Assembly (NCBI RefSeq): GCF_010614725.1
Contig: NZ_JAAEHL010000009.1
Location: forward strand, 212,777 to 276,776
DNA length: 64,000 bases
From: Flavobacterium ajazii
Lineage (GTDB): Bacteria > Bacteroidota > Bacteroidia > Flavobacteriales > Flavobacteriaceae
Direction of reading: 5' to 3'
Positions 24,187 to 31,395 of the stretch are shown piece by piece (position 1 is the first letter of the stretch; every line of letters begins with the position of its first letter). Position numbers and translations under genes: made by a program. The notes beneath the pieces are model-generated. The model did not search any database and was not told where the DNA came from. It was given only the letters and a program-made list of their open reading frames with translations.

Positions 24187-24789
24187 ATGATACATCCTGA
24201 TACAGAAATCCGTTTTATAAGTAATGAAAAAGGATATGGTATTGTAGCAACAAAACTTATTCCGAGAGGTACTATTACCTGGGTTCAGGACGATCTGGAC
24301 CAAATATTTACCCCAACACAGGCTGCAAATGTGAATCCTTACATAAAAAAATACCTGGACACCTACTCTTTTGTAAACAAAAATGGAGAAATGGTATTGT
24401 GCTGGGATAACGCAAAATTTGTAAACCATAGCTTCAACCCCAGCTGTTTTAGTACTCCGTATGATTTTGAAATCGCTATCAGGGATATTCTGCCGGGAGA
24501 AGAACTTACAGATGATTATGGTTATCTGAATGTCGAAAAACCTTTTCCTGCCATTGATGAAGGTACTGCCAGAAAAGCTGTTTATCCGGATGATATTTTA
24601 ACTTTTCACAAAGAATGGGATGCTTTGATCAAAGAAAATGCTCCAAAAGTCTTAGAAACAGAACAGCCTTTACTACAACTTATTCCTGAAAAAGTCTGGA
24701 ACGATTTTGTAAATGGTATCCATAATCCTAATCAGATGAGATCAATACTGGAGTGTCATTACCATCATGGCATTCAGGTAAAAAAATGA
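24187..24789 (+). CDS. SET-domain protein (putative lysine methyltransferase)
   Basis: 200 residues. The SET fold is visible as GYGIVATKLIPRGTITW (N-terminal SET strand), FVNHSFNPSC (the NHSCxPN cofactor motif) and ILPGEELTDDYGY (the GEELxxDY catalytic Tyr motif). No pre-SET or post-SET cysteines and no N-terminal targeting signal. Eukaryote-like SET proteins in bacteria methylate host or own proteins, or are of unknown use. Alone on its strand segment; no partner is seen. Confidence 0.85.
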   Translation: MIHPDTEIRFISNEKGYGIVATKLIPRGTITWVQDDLDQIFTPTQAANVNPYIKKYLDTYSFVNKNGEMVLCWDNAKFVNHSFNPSCFSTPYDFEIAIRDILPGEELTDDYGYLNVEKPFPAIDEGTARKAVYPDDILTFHKEWDALIKENAPKVLETEQPLLQLIPEKVWNDFVNGIHNPNQMRSILECHYHHGIQVKK

Positions 24790-24894
24790 TAAAAATTTAC
24801 AAACATCCCGAGCATAATTTCTACATTAAACAGATTCTAAAGTCTAAACATTACATTTTGAAAATGATTACATTTAAGCTCTAAATCATTTGTA

Positions 24895-25767
24895 ATGAAA
24901 AACCACAATCTTTTCGAATCCAATTATAAAAAACTGGGATTTTTAACAATAAATCAGGAAACTGTAGAAGAAATCAATGGTGATTATTACAAGCCATACA
25001 TCAAAGTAATTTATTTACCTGAAAATTATTCGGTTACCATTGATTTTAAACATTACCAAACTACCATCCCTTCCCTGTTTTTCATCAATAGCAATCAATA
25101 CCTGCAAATTGAAACAAAAGGGGAAAAAGAAGGCTACTTCATGTATTATAACCGTGATTTTTATTGTGTACAGATTCATGATGCGGAAGTTGCCTGCGAT
25201 GGGTTACTTTTTAATAATATTTTTGAAATGCCGATGACCATTCTTCCGGAGAAAGAGATTTCATTTATTTGCGCCATTTATCAGCAAATTCAGGGAGAAT
25301 TTGAAACACCAGATTCTTCGCAGGAAGAAATGATCAGAACTTATCTGAAACAGCTGATTATAAAAGCTACCCGAATCTGGAAAATTCAACAGTTGGGTGT
25401 TTTAAACGAAGAACCATCAAAAGAAATGGATTTTTTCAGGGACTTTAGCCGACTGGTCGAAATTCATTTCAGAACCAAACACACCGTTGCCGATTATGCG
25501 GATATTCTGGGGGTAGCGCCAAAAACACTTTCAAATAAATTCAATCGTTTAGAACTTTCCCAGCCTAATGATATTATTAAAGACCGAATTATTCTGGAAG
25601 CTAAAAGACTTTTAGGCTATTCGAATTTAAGTGTAAAAGAAATTGCTTATCAACTTGGCTACGAAGATCCGGCCTATTTTAACCGTCTTTTCACCAATAA
25701 AGTTGGCGACACTCCGTCTAATTTCAAGAAAAAATACCTTCAAGGGAAAAATGTACAATTGGAATAG
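24895..25767 (+). CDS. AraC-family transcriptional regulator
   Basis: 290 residues. The N-terminal about 180 residues form a ligand-sensing beta-rich region (YLPENYSVTIDFKHY, FINSNQYLQIE). The C-terminal double helix-turn-helix starts near residue 190: TVADYADILGVAPKTLSNKFNRL, then LSVKEIAYQLGYEDPAYFNRLFTNKVGDTPSNFKKKY. It is followed by OsmC and a secreted esterase on the same strand, its probable targets. The ligand is unknown. Confidence 0.95.
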   Translation: MKNHNLFESNYKKLGFLTINQETVEEINGDYYKPYIKVIYLPENYSVTIDFKHYQTTIPSLFFINSNQYLQIETKGEKEGYFMYYNRDFYCVQIHDAEVACDGLLFNNIFEMPMTILPEKEISFICAIYQQIQGEFETPDSSQEEMIRTYLKQLIIKATRIWKIQQLGVLNEEPSKEMDFFRDFSRLVEIHFRTKHTVADYADILGVAPKTLSNKFNRLELSQPNDIIKDRIILEAKRLLGYSNLSVKEIAYQLGYEDPAYFNRLFTNKVGDTPSNFKKKYLQGKNVQLE

Positions 25768-25801
25768 ACTTTTGTCTATTTTTACAGCCTTATCACCACC
25801 A

Positions 25802-25809
25802 TATCTTTG
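25802..25809 (+). promoter_or_regulatory. -7 box TATCTTTG before the OsmC gene
   Basis: Exact TAnnTTTG match 34 bases before the ATG at 25844. It shows the OsmC gene need not rely on the AraC-gene promoter. Confidence 0.45.
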
Positions 25810-25843
25810 TCCTGTCAAATTATAAATGATAAAACATAAAGAT

Positions 25844-26257
25844 ATGAAACGTAAAGCTCAGGCCGTTTGGAACGGTGACATCAAAACAGGAAACGGAACT
25901 CTAACTACAGACAGTACCGTATTAAACAAAACTCAATATTCTTTCAACAGCCGTTTTGCTGACGGTGTCGGAACCAATCCTGAAGAATTACTGGCAGCTG
26001 CACACGCCGGCTGTTATACCATGAAATTAAGTTTAGACTTAACTACCGCAGGATTTACACCTGAAGAGTTGACTACACAATCTACAATTACTTTAGACAA
26101 CGGAAAAATTACACAATCACTTTTAGTTTTAAATGCCAAAGTTCCTGGAATCTCGGAAGAAGCATTTTTAAAAATTGCCAAAGGTGCCGAAGAAACTTGT
26201 CCGGTGAGTCAGGCATTTTCTTTCGAAATCATATTACAAACAAACCTTATCAATTAA
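25844..26257 (+). CDS. OsmC-family peroxidase
   Basis: 137 residues from MKRKAQAVWNGD; an in-frame ATG six codons upstream (25826) is the alternative. The two catalytic cysteines are present: HAGCYT (Cys57) and EETCPVSQAF (Cys119), spaced as in OsmC hydroperoxide reductases. GNGTLTTDSTVL and FNSRFADGVGTNPEELLAAA are also OsmC marks. It reduces organic hydroperoxides. Followed 32 bases later by the esterase gene. Confidence 0.95.
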   Translation: MKRKAQAVWNGDIKTGNGTLTTDSTVLNKTQYSFNSRFADGVGTNPEELLAAAHAGCYTMKLSLDLTTAGFTPEELTTQSTITLDNGKITQSLLVLNAKVPGISEEAFLKIAKGAEETCPVSQAFSFEIILQTNLIN

Positions 26258-26289
26258 TTATCAGAAAATTACATTAAAAATATAACATC

Positions 26290-27339
26290 ATGAAAACAAT
26301 AAAATCAATTCAAAGAAGTATATTTATAGTTACATTATTAACTCTAAATACAGTAATTATGGCACAGGAAAGACCTTATAAAGGACAAAATGATCCCGAA
26401 ATATTTACAGAAGTCCGCAGTTTTTTAAACGCATTAAATTCCGGTGACGGAAAACCTCTGGAACAGTTACCTGTTGCTGACGCAAGAAATGTTTTAGTCG
26501 GTGCGCAAAAATCGGTAGAAGTTGATTATTCAGGTATTGAAGAATCTGAGAAAGTAATTTCACAAAACGGGTTAAAAGTAAAAATTCATATTACAAAGCC
26601 TAAAGGAGCCAAAGAAAATGCTCCCGTTTTTATCTTCATTCACGGCGGAGGCTGGGTTTTGGGAGATTACCCAACTCACAGAAGATTAGTGAGAGATTTG
26701 GTTGTCGAAAGCGGCGCTGTTGCAGTTTTTCCTGACTACACACCTTCTCCTGAAGCTAAATATCCCGTAGCAATCAATGAGATTTATGCAGCAACACAAT
26801 GGGTATCCGAAAACGGAAAAGAAATTGGTGTAAACGGTAAAAACCTGGCTGTTGTTGGAAACAGTGTGGGCGGTAATATGACTGCCGCTATTACTCTGAT
26901 GGCAAAAGATAAAAAAGGTCCACACATTAAACTACAAGTTCTTTTATGGCCGGTAACCGATGCTAATTTTGAAACAGAATCGTATAATTTATATGCTAAT
27001 GGACGTTTCCTTACTAAAAATATGATGAAATGGTTTTGGGATAATTACCTTCCTGATACTTCAAAAAGAAACGAAAAATATGCTTCTCCATTACAGGCAA
27101 GTTTAGCAGAACTTAAAGACCTTCCCCCTGCATTGGTTCAGACTGCCGAAAATGATGTTCTGAGAGATGAAGGCGAAGCTTACGCAAGAAAACTAAACGA
27201 AGCAGGAGTTCCTGTAACCTTAACAAGATACAATGGACTGATTCATGATTACGGACTTTTAAATCCGATTGCAAATGTTCCCGCAATCCAAATTGCTGTT
27301 CAGCAGGCTGCTGTAGTTATCAAATCAACATTGAAATAA
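26290..27339 (+). CDS. Secreted alpha/beta-hydrolase esterase (HSL-like)
   Basis: 349 residues. Signal peptide ends TVIMAQ. The hormone-sensitive-lipase family oxyanion motif is IHGGGW (about 118-123), the nucleophile Ser lies in VGNSVGGN (about 190), the Asp in ENDVLRDE (about 287) and the His in LIHDYG (about 318). Likely a periplasmic carboxylesterase acting on small esters. Same orientation as AraC-OsmC, so probably one regulated set. Confidence 0.9.
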   Translation: MKTIKSIQRSIFIVTLLTLNTVIMAQERPYKGQNDPEIFTEVRSFLNALNSGDGKPLEQLPVADARNVLVGAQKSVEVDYSGIEESEKVISQNGLKVKIHITKPKGAKENAPVFIFIHGGGWVLGDYPTHRRLVRDLVVESGAVAVFPDYTPSPEAKYPVAINEIYAATQWVSENGKEIGVNGKNLAVVGNSVGGNMTAAITLMAKDKKGPHIKLQVLLWPVTDANFETESYNLYANGRFLTKNMMKWFWDNYLPDTSKRNEKYASPLQASLAELKDLPPALVQTAENDVLRDEGEAYARKLNEAGVPVTLTRYNGLIHDYGLLNPIANVPAIQIAVQQAAVVIKSTLK

Positions 27340-27372
27340 GCTTCCTAATCAATTGGATAAAATTAAAAATAA

Positions 27373-27440
27373 GTGTCAGGCTGAGCGGAGTCGAAGCCCT
27401 TTCGATTTCCTAAGCCTTCGACTCCGCTCAGGATGACAGC
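27373..27440. repeat. Inverted copies of the TGTCAGGCTGAGCGGAGTCG repeat
   Basis: GTGTCAGGCTGAGCGGAGTC with GAAGCC (27373-27398) faces its complement AAGCCTTCGACTCCGCTCAG with GATGACA (27412-27438), forming a 20-pair hairpin. A single copy lies at 51708-51735 and a decayed one at 29189-29217. This is a dispersed intergenic repeat typical of Bacteroidota chromosomes; here the pair may work as terminator or mRNA end. Confidence 0.75.
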
Positions 27441-27510
27441 AATTTCTTAAATTGTAAATAACATTTTTTACTTATAATTTTACATTAATATAAAATCTTA
27501 TCAAACAGGT

Positions 27511-27556
27511 CAAAAAACAAGGCTTCGGAGAAATCTGGAGCTTTTTGTTTTAGAGT
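27511..27556 (+). terminator. Terminator-like hairpin
   Basis: AAAACAAG-GCTTC (27515-27527 region) pairs with GGAGC-TTTTTGTTTT (27537-27551 region), with a T run. It lies 170 bases after the esterase stop and 95 bases before the next gene. Confidence 0.5.
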
Positions 27557-27649
27557 CAAATTCAAAATGTCCTGGATTGAAATAAATCCTATCTTAGCTA
27601 GAGAAATACAGTTTGATCCAAAAAAAGCAAACCTGAAACCAAAAGCTTC

Positions 27650-29176
27650 ATGAACAAAAAAACACTCATCTTAACTGCATTCATCCTTTTAAAGTTTATT
27701 CTGCAATATATATTACTTAGCCCAGAATATGATTTGCAGCGTGATGAATACCTGCATCTTGATCAGGCACATCATTTGGCATGGGGTTATCTATCGGTTC
27801 CGCCTCTAACCTCCTGGGTTTCTTATCTTATTTTTTTACTTGGTAATTCTGTTTTTTGGGTTAAATTTTTCCCTGCCCTATTTGGTGCTTTGAATTTGTT
27901 AATTGTCTGGAAAACCATTGAGCTTCTCAAAGGAAATTTATATGCTTTAGTTTTAGGTGCAACTTGCATTGTGTTTTCATCATTGCTGCGAATTAATATG
28001 CTGTATCAGCCCAATTCGTTTGATGTTTTAAGCTGGACTGCTTTTTATTTTGCCGTTATTCAGTATGTCAAAACAAAAAATACCAAATGGCTTTACATTA
28101 GTGCCATTATATTTGCTTTTGGATTTTTAAACAAATACAACATTGTTTTTCTGCTCATTGGTCTGCTGCCTGCTATTTTATTATCGGGCGAAAGAAAAAT
28201 ACTGGCTCAAAAGAATCTCTATTTTGCCCTGATGTTGGGAGTAATATTGATTTTACCTAATTTGCTATGGCAGTACAAAAACAATTTTCCGATTGTGCAT
28301 CATATGAAAGAACTGGCCGAAACACAACTGGTTAATGTTGACCGAATTGAATTCTTAAAAGAGCAGTTATTGTTTTTCATCGGTTCTTTTCTGGTAATCC
28401 TTTCGTCTTTATATGCTTTATTATGTTATAAACCATTTTCGAAATATAAATTCTTTTTCAGTTCGATAATTTTTACGCTCATCGTTTTTATTTATTTCAA
28501 AGCCAAAGCCTATTATGCGATTGGTTTATATCCAATTTATATTGCTTTTGGGTCCGTTTTTCTGGCAGAATTGCTAAAGACAGGCTGGAAAAAGTATTTA
28601 CAACCGGTTTTTATTTTAATTCCGTTATTGTTTTTTATCCCGATGTACAACTTAGCATTTCCAAATAAAAGTCCGGAATACATTGTGCAGCATCCCGAAA
28701 AGTATAAAAAGTTGGGAATGCTGCGTTGGGAAGACGGAAAAGATCATGCTCTGCCACAGGATTTCGCCGATATGCTGGGATGGAAAGAATTAACCCGAAA
28801 AACAGATTCGGTTTATGCTTTGTTTCCTAAATCAGAAAACACACTTGTACTTTGTGACAATTACGGACAGGCAGGAGCCATAAATTATTACACTAAAAAA
28901 GGAATCAAAGCCGTTTCTTTTAATGCTGATTACGTTAATTGGTTCAATTTGAATGTGTATTACAAAAACCTCATCAGGATTAAAGAATTTGAAGAAAACA
29001 GCACTGAATTTACAGAAACAAGTCCATTTTTTCAGTCAGGTTTAATAGCAGGTGAAATAACAAATAAATATGCCCGGGAATACAAAACCACCATTTTTGT
29101 TTTTAAAAATGCTAAAATCAATATCAACAAAAGACTGGAACAGGAAATTAATGAAGAAAAAAAATATACCGAATAA
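27650..29176 (+). CDS. GT39/ArnT-like membrane glycosyltransferase
   Basis: 508 residues with about ten membrane segments. The first extracytoplasmic loop has LQRDEYLHLDQAHHLAWGYLSVPPL, the acidic DE motif plus wG-x-PPL of PMT_2/ArnT-type transferases that use polyprenyl-phosphate sugars. The C-terminal about 130 residues are a soluble periplasmic domain. Probably transfers a sugar to lipid, lipopolysaccharide or protein; acceptor unknown. No neighbour helps. Confidence 0.85.
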   Translation: MNKKTLILTAFILLKFILQYILLSPEYDLQRDEYLHLDQAHHLAWGYLSVPPLTSWVSYLIFLLGNSVFWVKFFPALFGALNLLIVWKTIELLKGNLYALVLGATCIVFSSLLRINMLYQPNSFDVLSWTAFYFAVIQYVKTKNTKWLYISAIIFAFGFLNKYNIVFLLIGLLPAILLSGERKILAQKNLYFALMLGVILILPNLLWQYKNNFPIVHHMKELAETQLVNVDRIEFLKEQLLFFIGSFLVILSSLYALLCYKPFSKYKFFFSSIIFTLIVFIYFKAKAYYAIGLYPIYIAFGSVFLAELLKTGWKKYLQPVFILIPLLFFIPMYNLAFPNKSPEYIVQHPEKYKKLGMLRWEDGKDHALPQDFADMLGWKELTRKTDSVYALFPKSENTLVLCDNYGQAGAINYYTKKGIKAVSFNADYVNWFNLNVYYKNLIRIKEFEENSTEFTETSPFFQSGLIAGEITNKYAREYKTTIFVFKNAKININKRLEQEINEEKKYTE

Positions 29177-29188
29177 ATTAATAATCAA

Positions 29189-29217
29189 TGTCATCCTGAA
29201 CAGAGTCAAAAGCTTTT
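29189..29217. repeat. Decayed copy of the TGTCA..CTGA repeat
   Basis: TGTCATCCTGAACAGAGTCA with AAAGC resembles the complement-side form of the element at 27412-27438 with several changes. It lies just after the GT39 stop codon. Confidence 0.45.
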
Positions 29218-29366
29218 GAGTACTAATGGCTTCAACTAAGTTTAATTCCGGGCAAAGCCAAATAGACTCAGTATGATACATATTTTAATTTCACGCAACA
29301 GATTCTTAAATCTATATTTTTTACTTTTATGCTAATTTCTAATTTACCTTCAAAAAACTAACCGCT

Positions 29367-30260
29367 ATGCAAAAATTAACCAAAGAAGATATTTCCCAAG
29401 AGGTATTCGATTTATACGACGACTATGCTCACAACAAAATTGAGCGAAGACAGTTTATCGAAAAATTATCACTTTTTGCTGTCGGAACCCTTACTCTTCC
29501 GTCGCTTTTAAGTTTTATGATGCCTAATTATGCAGATACTATTTTAATTCCTCCAACTGATCCAAGATTAAAAACACAATACATCAACTATGATTCTCCA
29601 AAAGGCGGAGGCAGTATCAAAGGGCAATTATCCCAGCCTGCTGAAACCAAAAAAAAATTACCAGGAATCATTGTCGTACATGAAAACCGCGGATTAAATC
29701 CTTATATCGAAGATGTAGGAAGAAGAGCCGCCATGGAAGGTTTTATTACACTGGCACCTGATGCCTTGTCACCATTGGGCGGTTATCCCGGAAATGATGA
29801 TACCGGTCGTGAACTTCAAAAAAAGCGAACCCGTGAAGAAATGCTGGAAGATTTTATTGCAGCCTATGAATACCTGAAATCACATAAAGACTGCAACGGT
29901 CATGTAGGTGTTGTCGGATTTTGTTTTGGCGGATGGATTTCGAATATGATGGCTGTAAAGATTTCTTCTTTATCAGCTGCCGTTCCGTATTATGGCGGAC
30001 AGCCCACAAAAGAAGAAGCCGAAAAAATAAAGACTCCGCTCCTTTTACACTATGCGGGTCTGGATACCCGTGTGAACGAAGGCTGGCCTGCTTTTGAAGA
30101 AATACTTAATAAAAATAAAGTAGAAAACACCGCTTATTTTTATCAGGGGGTCAACCACGGTTTTCACAACAATACAACACCCAGATACGATGAAACAGCC
30201 GCCACTTTATCATGGAAAAGAACTATTGATTTTTTCAAGGAGAAACTGGTGAAGAAATAA
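29367..30260 (+). CDS. Dienelactone-hydrolase family protein with Tat-like leader
   Basis: 297 residues. The N-terminus has ERRQFIEKLSLFAVGTLTLP, a twin-arginine RRxFxxK-like motif before a hydrophobic segment, so folded export is possible. The enzyme core shows VVHENRGLNPYIEDVGRRAA, nucleophile Cys in VGFCFGGW (about 186), Asp in YAGLDTRVN (about 234) and His in VNHGFHNN (about 265): the Cys-Asp-His triad of dienelactone hydrolases. Natural substrate unknown. A strong terminator follows. Confidence 0.9.
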   Translation: MQKLTKEDISQEVFDLYDDYAHNKIERRQFIEKLSLFAVGTLTLPSLLSFMMPNYADTILIPPTDPRLKTQYINYDSPKGGGSIKGQLSQPAETKKKLPGIIVVHENRGLNPYIEDVGRRAAMEGFITLAPDALSPLGGYPGNDDTGRELQKKRTREEMLEDFIAAYEYLKSHKDCNGHVGVVGFCFGGWISNMMAVKISSLSAAVPYYGGQPTKEEAEKIKTPLLLHYAGLDTRVNEGWPAFEEILNKNKVENTAYFYQGVNHGFHNNTTPRYDETAATLSWKRTIDFFKEKLVKK

Positions 30261-30385
30261 AACGAAACCATAAATTTATTTTTGATAAACCAATAGAAAT
30301 AAAACAGTTAAAAGAAATAGTTATTTTTTTGAGGGAATAAACATTCCATTTTTATAACATTTTTCAAAAAAAGAGTTAATTTAGT

Positions 30386-30430
30386 ACAACAGCTTTGCCA
30401 GTTTTTAATACACGGCAAAGCTGTTGTTTT
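30386..30430 (+). terminator. Terminator after the dienelactone hydrolase gene
   Basis: ACAACAGCTTTGCC (30386-30399) and GGCAAAGCTGTTGT (30414-30427) form a perfect 14-pair stem followed by TTT. Confidence 0.85.
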
Positions 30431-30485
30431 CTAATATAAATTCTAAAAAGTTTTTCAGTAAAATAATAAATTAATAATACACAAA

Positions 30486-31214
30486 ATGAGATTAGAAGAT
30501 TTTGATAATGATGAGGATAAAGTAATTCAGGATAGTTTCAAACAAAAAACATGGAATGAAATCAGGACCAATGACAGTTGGGCAATTTTTAAAATCATGT
30601 CCGAATTTGTAAACGGATACGAAAGCATGGGACGTATTGGACCATGTGTATCTATTTTTGGATCGGCAAGGACAAAACCGGAAGACAAATATTACCAACT
30701 GGCAGAAAAAATTGCCTTCAAAATCAGTAAAGCCGGTTATGGCGTAATTACAGGCGGTGGCCCGGGAATTATGGAAGCCGGAAACAAAGGTGCGCACTCC
30801 GGTGGAGGGATTTCTGTTGGTTTAAATATCGAACTGCCTTTTGAACAGCATTTCAACCCGTATATTGATCATGATAAAAACCTGAATTTCGATTACTTTT
30901 TTGTCCGAAAAGTAATGTTTGTAAAATATTCTCAGGGTTTCGTTGTAATGCCGGGAGGATTTGGGACATTAGACGAAATGTTTGAAGCAATTACCCTGAT
31001 TCAGACAAAAAAGATTGGAAAGTTTCCAATTATTTTAGTTGGTGTTGAGTTTTGGTCCGGATTAATTGATTGGGTAAAAACGGTTCTGGTAGAAAAAATG
31101 CATACCGTGAGTCCTGAAGATTTAAACTTATTTAAAATTGTAGATAGTGAAGATGAAGTAGTTGACGAACTGAATAAATTCTATAAGAAATACGATTTAA
31201 GTCCGAACTTTTAA
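30486..31214 (+). CDS. LOG-family (TIGR00730) nucleotide phosphoribohydrolase
   Basis: 242 residues, Rossmann-like. VSIFGSARTKPEDKYYQLAEKIA opens the fold; the signature loops are GGGPGIMEAGNKGAHSGGG and MPGGFGTLDEMFEAITLIQTKKIGKFPIIL, the PGGxGTxxE motif of LOG proteins. They release free bases from nucleoside 5'-monophosphates, the cytokinin-activating reaction in plants. In bacteria the role is likely nucleotide salvage. Flanked by terminators, so a single-gene unit. Confidence 0.9.
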   Translation: MRLEDFDNDEDKVIQDSFKQKTWNEIRTNDSWAIFKIMSEFVNGYESMGRIGPCVSIFGSARTKPEDKYYQLAEKIAFKISKAGYGVITGGGPGIMEAGNKGAHSGGGISVGLNIELPFEQHFNPYIDHDKNLNFDYFFVRKVMFVKYSQGFVVMPGGFGTLDEMFEAITLIQTKKIGKFPIILVGVEFWSGLIDWVKTVLVEKMHTVSPEDLNLFKIVDSEDEVVDELNKFYKKYDLSPNF

Positions 31215-31295
31215 TAGATGTAAGTTCTGACTTTTCTATTAAATGTTTAAATAATCTTATCTGGTGTAATTTTCATAACTTATGTAAAAAATGAG

Positions 31296-31321
31296 AGCTG
31301 TTTTTTTAAACAGCTTTTTTT
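31296..31321 (+). terminator. Terminator after the LOG gene
   Basis: AGCTGTTT (31296-31303) and AAACAGCT (31308-31315) with a four-T loop, then a T run. Confidence 0.8.
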
Positions 31322-31395
31322 ATACTATTTTTACAATAAAACCGATATAGTACTATGCCGATAACTTAAGTTATATCCTAAATTTAAAGCCATCA

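Larger units (their letters stand above)
27340..27649. other. Intergenic region with dispersed repeat and terminator
   Basis: 310 bases. Contains the inverted GTCAGGCTGAGCGGAGTCGAAG element (27373-27440) and a hairpin terminator (27511-27556). No coding frame supported. Confidence 0.5.

Noticed and set aside
23953..24429. 158-residue minus-strand ORF
   Set aside because: It overlaps the SET-domain gene in antisense and its text (Cys/Phe/Ile-rich) does not look like protein.
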